NCBI GenBank assembly: GCA_004376575.1
Contig: SOJN01000074.1
Coordinates: forward strand, 1-45,611
Direction of reading: 5' to 3'
Length of the DNA: 45,611 nucleotides
Origin: a candidate division TA06 bacterium
Lineage (GTDB): Bacteria > Hydrothermota > DG-26 > E44-bin18
In this document: positions 15,678 to 25,084 of the stretch, one piece after another
Layout of the letters: the number at the start of each line of letters is the position of its first letter
How positions within the stretch are numbered: the first letter of the stretch is position 1
Position numbers and translations under genes: made by a program
The notes under the pieces: model-generated
Told to the model about the DNA's origin: nothing
The model's input: only the letters and a program-made list of their open reading frames with translations
Databases searched by the model: none

Positions 15678-16118
15678 ATGCCGAGGGACTGGTTTGATAT
15701 TGTAAAAAGAACACAGGAAGATCTTGAGTCTATATTCGACGATTTCTTCTTTTTCAAGAGTCCTATTGCCATGAGACCTGAGGCCGTGTGGAGACCTGAG
15801 GTAGATGTTTATCAGACAGAAGAGAATGTCATCGTGTGTATTGAATTGGCTGGCGTTCCCAAGGAGTCTATTAACATGTCTATACACAGAGATATTCTCG
15901 TCGTCTCCGGTGTCAGGAAAGAGAAGGGGACAGGTGCCGAGAAGAGGAGTTACTACAAGATGGAGATCAGCTTCGGCCCGTTTGAAAAGAAGATTCACCT
16001 GCCATGCCACTGTGATTCCGCTAAGGCGAGAGTGGAAGAACATTGTGGTATGGTGAAAATCATTCTGCCGAAGCTGGCAAGCCCTTCAACTGAAACGACG
16101 GAGATTGAAATAGAATGA
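15678..16118 (+). CDS. Small heat shock protein, Hsp20/alpha-crystallin family
   Basis: The 146-aa protein has a short N-terminal arm (FDDFFFFKSP), then an alpha-crystallin domain from about residue 38 (RPEVDVYQTEENVIVCIELAGVP in two parts), with KESINMSIHRDILVVSGVRK and ending LPCHCD...VKIILPK. Such proteins hold unfolding proteins in the cytoplasm. GGAGG at 15668-15672 fits the ATG at 15678; a TTG at 15666 overlaps the ribosome site. The lon ATG lies inside its last codons, coupling a holdase with a protease. No heat-shock operator such as CIRCE is visible. Confidence 0.88.
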   Translation: MPRDWFDIVKRTQEDLESIFDDFFFFKSPIAMRPEAVWRPEVDVYQTEENVIVCIELAGVPKESINMSIHRDILVVSGVRKEKGTGAEKRSYYKMEISFGPFEKKIHLPCHCDSAKARVEEHCGMVKIILPKLASPSTETTEIEIE

Positions 16119-18487
16119 ATGATCAAGAGCATGGATTACTGGATCTCAGTGAGCGGCAAGCTGAAATAACTATACCAACCGGGCTGCCCATTCTGCCCAT
16201 CAAGACCGGTGTGGTCTTCCCGTTCATGATAGTTCCGCTAATAGTCTCTGACAAGCAGTTGATACAACTGGTAGATGATGCCCTGGGATCTGACAAGCTA
16301 GCCGGTGTGGTAACTCAAGAGAAGCCTGAAATCGAGAATCCCGGGCCTGACGATCTCCACAAATACGGCACAGTTTCCCTCATTGTGAAGATGCTCAGAT
16401 TCCCTGATGGCAGTCTGAGAATACTGGTCCAGGGCGTTGGTAGGATAAAGTTGACCCGGTTTACTCAGATGTCTCCTTACATGAAGGCCAAGGTAGACGT
16501 GATCAAAGAGCCGAAAGAAAAGTCGCTAGAATTGGAAGCGCACGTGAGAAATGCGGTAAATCTGTTTCAGAAGGTTGTTTCCATGGCCTTCTATCTACCG
16601 GATGAACTGCAGGCTGTTGTTCTGAACATCCACGATGAGAGTAAGCTTGCGGACTTTATCGCCTCCAACGTTAACTTTGACGTGAAAGACAAACAGTCCA
16701 TCCTTGAGGCTGTGGACCTGAAGGAAAGGTTCAAAAGGCTCATTTCTCTCCTGTCAAAAGAGGTGAACGTGCTTGAGCTGGGTGCGAAGATAAGATCCCA
16801 GGTGAAGACAGAGCTGGACAAAGATCAGAGAGAGTACTACCTGCGAGAACAACTGAAGGCCATACAAAGAGAGCTGGGTGAAGAGGATGAGAGGGTGACA
16901 GAAAAGAGAGAGATGACGAAAAAGATACATACCGCCAAAATGCCCAAGGATGTTGAAGATGTGGCTTTAGCAGAGCTGGACAGGCTGTCCAAGATGTCAG
17001 TAGCGGCCGCGGAATACACAGTTTCCAGAACCTACCTCGATTGGCTCGTTTCGCTGCCGTGGTCTGTGGAGAGCGAGGATAACCTCGACATAAAGGGTGC
17101 AGAGAGCATACTCGATGAGGACCATTATGATCTCAAAGATGTGAAGGAGAGGATGCTGGAGTACCTGGCAGTGAGAAAACTAAAACATGACACCAAGGGC
17201 CCCATACTCTGTTTTATTGGACCACCTGGAGTTGGGAAGACATCCCTTGGGAAGTCAATCGCACGAGCCCTGGGCAGGAAGTTTGTCAGACTTTCTCTGG
17301 GAGGTGTCAGAGACGAGGCTGAGATAAGAGGCCATAGAAGGACTTATGTTGGAGCGCTCCCCGGAAGAATCATTCAGGGGATAAGGAAGGCAGGGTCCAT
17401 GAATCCGGTTTTCATGCTTGATGAGGTTGACAAGATTGGCGTCGATTTCAGGGGCGATCCAGCAGCCGCGCTTCTCGAGGTTCTTGACCCAGAGCAGAAC
17501 AACTCATTCAGTGATCACTATCTGGAGGTCTCCTTCGATCTGAGCAAGGTCATGTTCATAACCACTGCCAATATTGCAGATCCGATTCCGCCGGCGCTGA
17601 GAGACAGAATGGAAATGCTTGAACTCCCGGGCTATATCCTTGAGGAAAAGGTCCTGATAGCACGCAAGTTTCTCATCCCCAGACAGATTGAGGAGAATGG
17701 GCTCAGCACAGACCAGATAACTTTCCAGGGAAAAGCGATAACGACCATTATCGGCGAGTATACCAGGGAGGCAGGTGTAAGGAACCTGGAGCGGGAAATA
17801 GCCTCCATCTGCAGGAAAGCGGCCAGAAAGGTGGCTGCCGGTGAGAAGAAGAAGTTCGTCATTAGCAAGAAGACGGTTTCTGACATGCTCGGTCCGCGCA
17901 AGTTCTATTCTGAGGTTGCTTCAAGGACAGGAGAAGTAGGTGTGGCCACAGGTCTCGCCTGGACCCCGTCAGGAGGGGAGATACTATTTGTCGAAGCCAG
18001 CAAGATGAGGGGTCGCAAATCGCTTACTCTGACCGGCCATCTGGGAGAGGTGATGAAGGAATCCGCGCAAGCTGCCCTTTCCTACGTACGATCCGAAGCA
18101 CACAAGTTTGGGATTGATGAATCCTTCTTTGAGAAATTCGACATCCATATCCACGTTCCCGCTGGTTCCACCCCCAAAGACGGCCCATCAGCCGGAATCG
18201 CCATGGCTGTCGCCCTTACCAGCCTTCTCAGTAATAGAAAAGTGAAACCTGCGATTGCGATGACTGGTGAGATGACGCTAAGCGGAAAGGTCCTCCCAAT
18301 AGGAGGAGTGAAGGAGAAGGTACTGGCTGCCAAAAGGTCGGGTATCAAACAGGTCATACTTCCAGACAAGAACGAGAAAGATCTCCAGGAGATACCACCA
18401 GAGGTTAGGGAAGGGCTCAAATTCCACTTTGTGGGCCGAATTGATCAGGCAATCCGCATAGCCATCGAAGATAGAAAGAAGAGGTAA
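16115..18487 (+). CDS. lon: ATP-dependent protease Lon
   Basis: The 790-aa LonA protease degrades damaged and regulatory proteins. The N-terminal substrate domain (LPILPIKTGVVFPFMIVPL) is followed by a coiled coil, the AAA+ module with Walker A GPPGVGKT at 369-376 and Walker B FMLDEVDKIG, then the protease domain with catalytic Ser692 (DGPSAGI) and Lys735 (GGVKEK), spaced 43 residues as usual. Its ATG overlaps the hsp20 stop. Full length and intact. Confidence 0.97.
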   Translation: MNDQEHGLLDLSERQAEITIPTGLPILPIKTGVVFPFMIVPLIVSDKQLIQLVDDALGSDKLAGVVTQEKPEIENPGPDDLHKYGTVSLIVKMLRFPDGSLRILVQGVGRIKLTRFTQMSPYMKAKVDVIKEPKEKSLELEAHVRNAVNLFQKVVSMAFYLPDELQAVVLNIHDESKLADFIASNVNFDVKDKQSILEAVDLKERFKRLISLLSKEVNVLELGAKIRSQVKTELDKDQREYYLREQLKAIQRELGEEDERVTEKREMTKKIHTAKMPKDVEDVALAELDRLSKMSVAAAEYTVSRTYLDWLVSLPWSVESEDNLDIKGAESILDEDHYDLKDVKERMLEYLAVRKLKHDTKGPILCFIGPPGVGKTSLGKSIARALGRKFVRLSLGGVRDEAEIRGHRRTYVGALPGRIIQGIRKAGSMNPVFMLDEVDKIGVDFRGDPAAALLEVLDPEQNNSFSDHYLEVSFDLSKVMFITTANIADPIPPALRDRMEMLELPGYILEEKVLIARKFLIPRQIEENGLSTDQITFQGKAITTIIGEYTREAGVRNLEREIASICRKAARKVAAGEKKKFVISKKTVSDMLGPRKFYSEVASRTGEVGVATGLAWTPSGGEILFVEASKMRGRKSLTLTGHLGEVMKESAQAALSYVRSEAHKFGIDESFFEKFDIHIHVPAGSTPKDGPSAGIAMAVALTSLLSNRKVKPAIAMTGEMTLSGKVLPIGGVKEKVLAAKRSGIKQVILPDKNEKDLQEIPPEVREGLKFHFVGRIDQAIRIAIEDRKKR

Positions 18488-18493
18488 TCCCAC

Positions 18494-19387
18494 TTGTTCA
18501 GCGGGTCTTTTGTTGCGCTGGTGACACCTTTCAAGGGTGAATCGATAGATGAGGAAGGCCTGAGAAAGAATATCCGTTTTCAGATTGAAAACGGGACTTC
18601 CGGACTCGTTCCCTGCGGAACAACTGGAGAGAGCCCCACTCTCGGTCAAAAGGAGTGGGAAACGGTAGTATCCATAACTGTTGAAGAGGCAAAAGGAGAG
18701 GTGCCAGTCATTGCCGGCACAGGCACAAACTCAACCAAGAAGACGGTTGAAATGACCAAACGTGCGAGAGAACTGGGAGCCACAGCGGCACTGGTCGTCA
18801 CGCCCTATTACAACAGGCCGACCCAGGAAGGTCTCTACTCGCACTATAGGAGTGTGGCCCTCGAGACCGGATTTCCCATGGTTCTCTACAATGTACCGAG
18901 CAGGACAGGTGTTAACCTCTTACCTGGGACCGTCCTGAGACTTTCTCGACTGGAGGAGGTTGTTGCTGTCAAGGAAGCCAGCGGGAACCTGGCACAGGCC
19001 GGTGAGATTGCAAACGACTGCAAAGGGCAGCTCGTTCTCTTGTCAGGGGATGACGTATTGACCCTCCCCCTGCTTTCTCTGGGCGCGACGGGTGTCATTT
19101 CCGTTGTAGCGAATGTTCTGCCAGGTGATGTATCACGCATGGTTAGAGACTTTCTTTCAGGAAAAGGGAGGGAGGCCAGACAGGGTCATGAGCGACTTCT
19201 TCCTTTGTGCAGGGCCATGTTCCTTGAGTCCAATCCTATCCCGGTCAAGGCGGCAATGAATATTCTCAAGATGCCGGCTGGGAAACCTAGATCGCCTCTT
19301 ACTGAAATCTCGGAAAAGAACAAACATCTCCTTAGGGGAGCACTTGCTCGGTATGGTCTAATTGGGAAAGAGGGGACGAAGGGGTGA
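18494..19387 (+). CDS. dapA: 4-hydroxy-tetrahydrodipicolinate synthase
   Basis: The 297-aa enzyme condenses pyruvate with aspartate semialdehyde, the first committed step to lysine and DAP. Markers are GSFVALVTPF at the start, GTTGESPTL, YYNRP, catalytic Tyr132 (LYNVPSRTG) and Schiff-base Lys160 (VAVKEASG). The start is TTG with AAGAGG at 18479-18484; the expected N-terminus is reached only with this codon. It begins a four-gene lysine/DAP run. Confidence 0.95.
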   Translation: MFSGSFVALVTPFKGESIDEEGLRKNIRFQIENGTSGLVPCGTTGESPTLGQKEWETVVSITVEEAKGEVPVIAGTGTNSTKKTVEMTKRARELGATAALVVTPYYNRPTQEGLYSHYRSVALETGFPMVLYNVPSRTGVNLLPGTVLRLSRLEEVVAVKEASGNLAQAGEIANDCKGQLVLLSGDDVLTLPLLSLGATGVISVVANVLPGDVSRMVRDFLSGKGREARQGHERLLPLCRAMFLESNPIPVKAAMNILKMPAGKPRSPLTEISEKNKHLLRGALARYGLIGKEGTKG

Positions 19388-19432
19388 ACACCTTACCCTC
19401 CTGAATGCCTAACTCCGGAGTCCTTCACATTC

Positions 19433-20164
19433 ATGGAAAGTGAAAAGATAAAGGTTGTGCTTTGCGGAGCTGCCGGTAGAATGGGTTGTGCGGTGATAGA
19501 TTGTTTTCATGCTGCTGAAGACGTGGAAGTGAGATACGGCATAGAGAAGAAGGGCCATCCAGAGGTGGGTAGTGCGCTAGAAGGTGTGCCCATCGTCTCA
19601 GATATCTCTTCTGCAATGGAGGATGCAGACTGCCTGGTCGATTTCAGCAGTCCAGCTTTTACTGATGAACTCGTAAAAATGAGTGATGAAAGAGGCAAGC
19701 CTCTTGTAGTCGGAACTACCAACCTGAGCGGAGAAACTCTTGGCCTGATAGAAAATGTTTCAGAAAGAATTGGGATTGTTCTCTCCCCTAACATGTCACC
19801 GGCAATGAATGTTCTATTCAGGATTGTCCCAGATGTGGCAAGGGCCCTGGAGAAAGGGTTCGATGTTTCGATTGTTGAGACCCACCACAGGTGGAAAAAG
19901 GATTCACCGAGCGGAACGGCTCGCAAACTCATGCGAATCTTGAAAGATGCAGGTTCAAAAGATCCACAGGTGAGGTCCTTGAGAATGGGCGAGATTATTG
20001 GAGAGCATGTGCTCACCTTCGCAGGAGAGGGTGAGACGCTCAAGATTGCTCATTGCGCGCAGTCTAGGGGGGCTTTCGCTTCGGGAGCCCTGCTTGCCGT
20101 GAGATTCGTGGTCAAGGCGAATCCCGGGCTCTATGATATGTTTGATGTCCTCAGACTGAGGTGA
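19433..20164 (+). CDS. dapB: 4-hydroxy-tetrahydrodipicolinate reductase
   Basis: The 243-aa enzyme reduces the DapA product with NAD(P)H. The Rossmann start VVLCGAAGRMG, DFSSP, GTTNLSGE, SPNMSPAMNV and the active-site VETHHRWKKDSPSGTA are all present. It is separated from dapA by 45 nt and followed 3 nt later by lysC. A slightly short chain compared with the usual 250-270 aa reflects a compact N-terminus rather than truncation. Confidence 0.95.
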   Translation: MESEKIKVVLCGAAGRMGCAVIDCFHAAEDVEVRYGIEKKGHPEVGSALEGVPIVSDISSAMEDADCLVDFSSPAFTDELVKMSDERGKPLVVGTTNLSGETLGLIENVSERIGIVLSPNMSPAMNVLFRIVPDVARALEKGFDVSIVETHHRWKKDSPSGTARKLMRILKDAGSKDPQVRSLRMGEIIGEHVLTFAGEGETLKIAHCAQSRGAFASGALLAVRFVVKANPGLYDMFDVLRLR

Positions 20165-20167
20165 GCC

Positions 20168-21418
20168 GTGGGTCTTATTGTCCAGAAATATGGCGGTACA
20201 TCCTTGGCTTCCCCGGCCAAGATAAAGAGCGTGGCAAAGAGAATCGTGGATCGAAGGGAGAAAGGGGATTCTGTGATAGTTGTCGTTTCAGCGATGGGCA
20301 GAGATACTGACCGTCTTTATGGGCTAGCCAGGAGGATTTCGAAGTCCCCACCCACGAGGGAGCTGGATATGCTTCTCACTGCGGGTGAACGTATCTCTAT
20401 GGCCCTTTTGGCCATGGCTGTACATGACCTGGGTTATGAGGCAATATCGTTTACAGGCTCGCAGGTCGGGATCATAACCGATTCACGCCATACAGATGCG
20501 AAGATACTGGAGATAAAGGGGGATAGAATAGTTGAGGGCTTAAGACAGGATAAAGTGGTCATTGTTGCTGGCTTCCAGGGAGTAAGCAAGGAAAAAGAGG
20601 TGACGACCCTTGGGAGAGGCGGGTCCGATACCACGGCGGTTGCCATAGCAGCATCCCTCGGTGCAGACCTTTGCGAGATATTCACGGATGTGGAGGGTGT
20701 CTTTGCCGCTGACCCTGCGGTTGTTGCCGGTGCGAAATTGCTTGAAGAGGTATCCTATGATGAGATGATTGAACTTGCGAGCCTTGGTGCTTCAGTACTC
20801 CACCCGCGTGCCGTTGAGATTGCGGCAAAGACCAATCTGAAGCTGGTGGTGAGTTCGAGCCGCGCTAAGAACTTAGGCACCATTATCCGGGAGGGCAAGA
20901 AGATGGAGAGGGCTTTGGTGAAGGCTGTCACTAGCGATGTTCATATCGGTCTTTTGACCATGATGGATGTGCCGAGAAGCCCGGGGAGTATGTCTCAGAT
21001 AGTGACCACTCTTACCGACAATGGTGTGCACCTGAAGTTCTTCTTCCACGGAGCTGGTCGTGAGAGGTGCGATCTATCCTTCATAGTTGCTGACGAGGAC
21101 ATAAAAACGTGTGATGAGATATTGAGCGCAATTTCCAGAAGGCTGGGTGGGAAAGGCCTCACCAGGAGGGATGATGTAGCATCCGTCAGCATTGTGGGGC
21201 CGGGAGTAGGTTCCTCAAACGACACCTTGACGAAAATGTTCGATTGTCTCGAGACAGAAGGCGCACATGTGGAGGCTGTGTCCACAAGCGAACTGAAGGT
21301 GACATGTGTGATTGGTCAGGATGTGGTAGACAAGGCAGTGAATGGTATGGCCAGGGTGTTCAAACTGCTCGATAAGGACAGTCAGAAGTCTTCATCTCCT
21401 TCCAAGAAAAGGCGGTGA
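20168..21418 (+). CDS. lysC: Aspartate kinase with possible internal beta-subunit start
   Basis: The 416-aa monofunctional aspartokinase phosphorylates aspartate for lysine, threonine and methionine synthesis. KYGGTSLA opens the kinase domain; [12 protein letters not shown] and [11 protein letters not shown] follow, and two ACT regulatory domains occupy about 250-405. The start is GTG. At codon 246 an in-frame ATG (20903) has GGGAGGG at 20889-20895, the position and context used in Bacillus-type LysC for a separate beta subunit. Feedback inhibition by lysine and/or threonine is expected from the ACT pair. Confidence 0.94.
   Translation: MGLIVQKYGGTSLASPAKIKSVAKRIVDRREKGDSVIVVVSAMGRDTDRLYGLARRISKSPPTRELDMLLTAGERISMALLAMAVHDLGYEAISFTGSQVGIITDSRHTDAKILEIKGDRIVEGLRQDKVVIVAGFQGVSKEKEVTTLGRGGSDTTAVAIAASLGADLCEIFTDVEGVFAADPAVVAGAKLLEEVSYDEMIELASLGASVLHPRAVEIAAKTNLKLVVSSSRAKNLGTIIREGKKMERALVKAVTSDVHIGLLTMMDVPRSPGSMSQIVTTLTDNGVHLKFFFHGAGRERCDLSFIVADEDIKTCDEILSAISRRLGGKGLTRRDDVASVSIVGPGVGSSNDTLTKMFDCLETEGAHVEAVSTSELKVTCVIGQDVVDKAVNGMARVFKLLDKDSQKSSSPSKKRR
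20889..20905 (+). promoter_or_regulatory. Internal ribosome binding site and ATG within lysC
   Basis: GGGAGGG at 20889-20895 stands 7 nt before an in-frame ATG at 20903, codon 246. Translation from here would give about 171 residues made only of the ACT domains. Confidence 0.5.
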
Positions 21419-21445
21419 GGAGCTGTTCCAATCGGAGGTTTCAAA

Positions 21446-22477
21446 GTGAGGGTGGCAATAGTAGGCGCGACAGGTCTTGTCGGGGAGATGATGAGGAAGG
21501 TTCTTGAAGAGCGGAACTTCCCCGTTGATGATCTCTTGCTCCTGGCCTCTGAACGGTCATCCGGAGCCAAACTCAAATTCAAGGGAGACTATCACGAGAT
21601 TGTAGAACTGGACGCAGCTCACCTTGAAGGGATTGATATTGCCCTTTTTGCCACTGAGGCGGAGATTAGCAGGGAGTACGTTAACGCAGCAGTCAAAGCT
21701 GGCGCTGTAGCGATAGACAACTCCAGTGCCTTCAGAATGGATGAGGATGTACCCCTGATTGTGCCTGAGGTGAACTCAGAAAGGCTGCGTGATCACAAGG
21801 GGATTATTGCTAACCCCAACTGCTCAACGATTCAGCTTGTTGTGGTGCTCTGGCTGATTCACACCCACTCTACCCTCAGGCGGGTTGTTGTCTCCACCTA
21901 CCAGTCAGTATCGGGGAAGGGGAGACAAGCACTGGAAGAACTTGCAGCCCAGATGGAGCGGTACAGGCCTCGTGTTTCAGATTCTCCTTATTCACTGCGT
22001 CCCAACGCAGAAGCGGAGGTCTTTCCTCATCGGATGATTTCGAACTTAATTCCACAGATCGACGATTTCACAACGGATGGACATACGAAGGAAGAAGAGA
22101 AGATGATCAAGGAGAGTCAGAAAATCATGGAGCTTCCGGACCTGAAAATTACTGCAACTTGCGTTCGCGTACCAGTCCTGTTTTCCCACAGCGAATCTGT
22201 CAACATTGAGACGGAGAAAGAGATAGGGCCTGAGGAAGCAAAGAGGTTGCTGTCTGCCTGTGCTGGCATCAAGATTGTCGATGAACCGCAACTTCAATCC
22301 TATCCTCTCCCATCACAGGCTTCCGACACTGACCTTGTGTATGTGGGGAGGATAAGACGGGACCGTTCTGTACCGCACGGCCTGAACCTGTGGATTGTGG
22401 CTGATAATCTTAGAAAAGGTGCCGCTACCAACGCCGTTCAGATAGCGGAGAAATTGCTTGACTTGGGTTTGCTCTGA
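21446..22477 (+). CDS. asd: Aspartate-semialdehyde dehydrogenase
   Basis: The 343-aa enzyme reduces aspartyl phosphate to the semialdehyde used by DapA. VAIVGATGLVG opens the NADP-binding fold. Cys126 in NPNCSTIQ is the nucleophile, with YQSVSGKG and a C-terminal catalytic His region (RVPVLFSHSESV) following. The GTG start lies 28 nt after lysC, completing the dapA-dapB-lysC-asd set. Confidence 0.95.
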   Translation: MRVAIVGATGLVGEMMRKVLEERNFPVDDLLLLASERSSGAKLKFKGDYHEIVELDAAHLEGIDIALFATEAEISREYVNAAVKAGAVAIDNSSAFRMDEDVPLIVPEVNSERLRDHKGIIANPNCSTIQLVVVLWLIHTHSTLRRVVVSTYQSVSGKGRQALEELAAQMERYRPRVSDSPYSLRPNAEAEVFPHRMISNLIPQIDDFTTDGHTKEEEKMIKESQKIMELPDLKITATCVRVPVLFSHSESVNIETEKEIGPEEAKRLLSACAGIKIVDEPQLQSYPLPSQASDTDLVYVGRIRRDRSVPHGLNLWIVADNLRKGAATNAVQIAEKLLDLGLL

Positions 22478-22508
22478 CTTATGATAGGCCGAGCGGAGGT
22501 TCAGAAAA

Positions 22509-23336
22509 ATGGTAGAGGGGATGAAGGCAGCAAGAGAAGTTTTCCAGGTGCTTTCGAAGAAGGTTCAATTCAAGCCCGGCATAGGCATAATCCTGGGGAC
22601 AGGATTGGGCAGACTGGCCGAAGACATAAAGGCGGTAAACGAAGTCTCATACGAAGACATACCGAACTTCCCTGTTTCCACGGTTGAAAGCCATGCAGGA
22701 AGGTTCATCTTCGGGAATCTTTCCGGAAAGAAGGTCGTGGCAATGCAAGGGAGATTCCACTACTACGAGGGCTACTCCATGCAGGAGATTGTGCTCCCGA
22801 TTAGAGTGATGAAGCTTCTCGGCATTAAGGTCCTTATAGTCTCCAACGCCTGCGGCGGCATCAACCCACTTTTCTCTGCCGGAGATATTATGCTTATTGC
22901 TGACCATATAAACCTTCTGGGGCAGAACCCACTCATTGGTCTCAACGACGAGTCGATCGGTCCAAGGTTTCCTGACATGTACAACTGCTATGACGGGGAA
23001 CTGGCGCAGGTCGCCGTGAAGGTTGCTCTTGAAGAGGGAATAGATCTAAAGACAGGTGTCTACGCCGCCCTGAGCGGTCCCAATCTGGAAACTGCCGCAG
23101 AGTACAGGATGCTGAGAATAATAGGTGCAGACGTGGTAGGGATGTCCACCGTACCAGAGGTGATTGCCGCTAGACATATGGGGATCAAAGTGATTGGGTT
23201 CTCGGTTATTACAGACATGGGTCTACCAGATGCTCTGGGCCCAATGAATCTTGAGAAGATAATAGCCACAGCCAATAGATCGGAACCGATCCTGACCAAG
23301 CTGATCGGTTCTGTGACGGGGAGGATAAGAGTCTGA
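22509..23336 (+). CDS. Purine nucleoside phosphorylase (trimeric class I)
   Basis: The 275-aa protein cleaves purine nucleosides with phosphate. Motifs GIILGTGLG (phosphate loop), HAGRF, HYYEGY, NACGGIN and SGPNLETAAEYRML are conserved. The base-specificity position, Asn243 in human PNP (SLITNK), is Asp here (SVITDM), as in several FCB-type homologues. The true preference for 6-oxo or 6-amino purines is therefore uncertain. GGGGAGG near its 3' end (23318-23324) seems to serve the downstream bamD. Confidence 0.88.
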   Translation: MVEGMKAAREVFQVLSKKVQFKPGIGIILGTGLGRLAEDIKAVNEVSYEDIPNFPVSTVESHAGRFIFGNLSGKKVVAMQGRFHYYEGYSMQEIVLPIRVMKLLGIKVLIVSNACGGINPLFSAGDIMLIADHINLLGQNPLIGLNDESIGPRFPDMYNCYDGELAQVAVKVALEEGIDLKTGVYAALSGPNLETAAEYRMLRIIGADVVGMSTVPEVIAARHMGIKVIGFSVITDMGLPDALGPMNLEKIIATANRSEPILTKLIGSVTGRIRV

Positions 23337-24010
23337 GCAGGATCGGGATATTTCTGGTTCTTCTCATCTGTATGACTTTGGTGAGTTGTGCATCCAAGGA
23401 ACAGCTCGTGCGTCTTGATGCGGAAGATCAGTTCGCTGTGGCAAAGAGGGATTTTGACAAGGGGAAATACTCCCGGGCTGCCGATGGTTTCAGAAGGCTA
23501 ACATTCGAACATCCCGGTTCTGCCAGAGTGGATGAAGCACAGTTCCGGCTGGCAATGTGCTACTATAAGATGAAAGACTACACACAGGCTGAAGCCGAGT
23601 TCAGGCACCTTGCCGTCAACTATCCGGATAGTCCTTTTGCCAATGATGCGTTCTTCTACACAGGGATGACACATTACAGGCAAATGCCCGCCTACTACCA
23701 CGATCAGTCTGAAACGCATAAGGCCATAGACTCCTTTTCCAGATTCCTGGTGAGATACCCTGAGAGCGAGTTTAGCTCCATGGCGAAGGAGAGAATCAGA
23801 GAGTGCAGGGACAGGCTCGCGCATAAGGAGTTGGAGAACGGCAAGCTCTACCTCAAGCTTGGAGTGTATGAGTCTGCCGTACTCTATTTCCAGCTGGTGG
23901 TCCTGGAATATCCTGACACCAGGTGGAGCGAGGAGGCGAAGAGGCTCCTGAATAAGTGGCAGGATAAGATTGGCTCAAGCGAGTCAGACACATCCCAGAC
24001 CAAAAAGTGA
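23333..24010 (+). CDS. bamD: Outer membrane assembly lipoprotein BamD, probable CTG start
   Basis: BamD-family TPR lipoproteins work with BamA in inserting outer membrane proteins. TPR-like repeats run through the protein (DFDKGKYSRAADGFRRL, KMKDYTQAEAEFRHLA, SETHKAIDSFSRFLVRYP). With ATG at 23372 the N-terminus would be MTLVSCASK, half a lipoprotein signal. Reading back in frame adds SRIGIFLVLLIC, a full hydrophobic core before the LVSC lipobox, and no ATG, GTG or TTG occurs before the stop at 23276. A CTG at 23333 overlaps the PNP stop and has GGGGAGG 8 nt upstream, so I take it as the start (225 aa). Confidence 0.82.
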   Translation: MSRIGIFLVLLICMTLVSCASKEQLVRLDAEDQFAVAKRDFDKGKYSRAADGFRRLTFEHPGSARVDEAQFRLAMCYYKMKDYTQAEAEFRHLAVNYPDSPFANDAFFYTGMTHYRQMPAYYHDQSETHKAIDSFSRFLVRYPESEFSSMAKERIRECRDRLAHKELENGKLYLKLGVYESAVLYFQLVVLEYPDTRWSEEAKRLLNKWQDKIGSSESDTSQTKK

Positions 24011-24016
24011 GGTTTC

Positions 24017-24625
24017 TTGTTGAGAAGAGGCTCCGTATGTATCTTCGGGGGTGCTTTTGACCCTATACACATAGGCCATCTCATCGTTGCCGAAGATGTG
24101 AGGGTGAGGATGAATTTCGAAAAGGTCTATTTCGTTCCCTGTAATGTGCCCCCCACCAAGGATACGGCAGAGGCTTCCCCACGGGACAGAATGGAGATGG
24201 TAAAGCTTGCCATAAAGGGCAATTCGGGCTTTGAAGCTTCCGACATTGAAATAAGAAAGGAAGGTAGGTCCTACACGGTTGACACTCTGAGAGAGGTTTC
24301 AAAGACACTTGGAAAGAACAAGACGATTTACCTTCTTATGGGGACGGACCAGTCAAACGCCATAGAGAGCTGGCACAGGCCTGAAGAGATTGTGAAGATG
24401 AGCACCATAATCGCGATGAGGCGCCCGGGGTTCACCGGGAAGAAAACGCCGGAGGAGTTTGCTCGAAAAGTGAGTGTGATCCATGTCAGGCAGGTTGACG
24501 TTTCTTCGACAGAGATAAGAAAGCGGTTGCACCTTGGGTTGTCAATAAGATATCTGGTCACAGAACCTGTTCTGGACTATATATACTCGCGTGGATTGTA
24601 CACCCAGGCGACTGAACACAGGTAA
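24017..24625 (+). CDS. nadD: Nicotinate-nucleotide adenylyltransferase
   Basis: The 202-aa enzyme adenylates nicotinate mononucleotide in NAD synthesis. GGAFDPIHIGHL (11-22) carries the nucleotidyltransferase HxGH, and VSSTEIRKR near residue 160 is the second ATP-binding motif. Start is TTG at 24017 or the next codon TTG at 24020, with GTGAGG at 24006-24011; no ATG gives a full N-terminus. It follows bamD by 6 nt and is followed by a repeat spacer. Confidence 0.93.
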   Translation: MLRRGSVCIFGGAFDPIHIGHLIVAEDVRVRMNFEKVYFVPCNVPPTKDTAEASPRDRMEMVKLAIKGNSGFEASDIEIRKEGRSYTVDTLREVSKTLGKNKTIYLLMGTDQSNAIESWHRPEEIVKMSTIIAMRRPGFTGKKTPEEFARKVSVIHVRQVDVSSTEIRKRLHLGLSIRYLVTEPVLDYIYSRGLYTQATEHR

Positions 24626-25084
24626 AGTACAGGGTACGGAGTACAGAGGACTGGGGGAAATTAGGAATTGCTGATTACGAAACCGATCCCTTCCTCACCT
24701 TTGACGGGGACCCGTCTGTCATTGCGAGTTGAATAGGCCCGATCTATCCAAAGATAGAGCGCGGCATATTCAATCCCGAGGGAAGTCGAGGGGAAGCGAA
24801 GTCACCACCCACCAACCTCCGTCCCTTGAGGGAGGGAGTAAGAGGGAGCGTGTTAATATCGAAGAACGCAGAACTAAGAACGAAGATCGAAAACTCACGC
24901 GCTCTTTTATTCCCCTTGACGGGCTCCCTCCGACGGAGTTTATGCTTGGCGAAGCCGAGTGCGAAGGACAGGCAGGACGAGATATGTCCCATCCCGCCGA
25001 CGGCGAGCTGGACGTATTTCGTTTTCGATCTTCGTGTTGGTGGGGGTGTAGTTTCTCAATTCCTGGCAGGGCAGAGGTAATGAG
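24626..25084. other. Repeat-bearing spacer between nadD and polA
   Basis: No supported gene. The stretch contains a fragment of the widely seen TCATTGCGAG-type extragenic repeat (about 24718), tracts shared with other spacers here, and at 24974-25026 an element similar to the reverse complement of 43531-43598. No consensus promoter for polA was found. AGAGG before 25085 is its ribosome site. Confidence 0.65.
24974..25026 (+). repeat. Dispersed repeat related to 43531-43598 (inverted)
   Basis: It shares CATCCCGCC and the GGCG..GCTGG.C.TATTTC pattern with the reverse complement of the spacer after lpxA. The two even translate alike (DEIC.IPPT...W.YF.F), an effect of nucleotide homology rather than coding. 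The other copy has an insertion in the middle. Confidence 0.6.
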
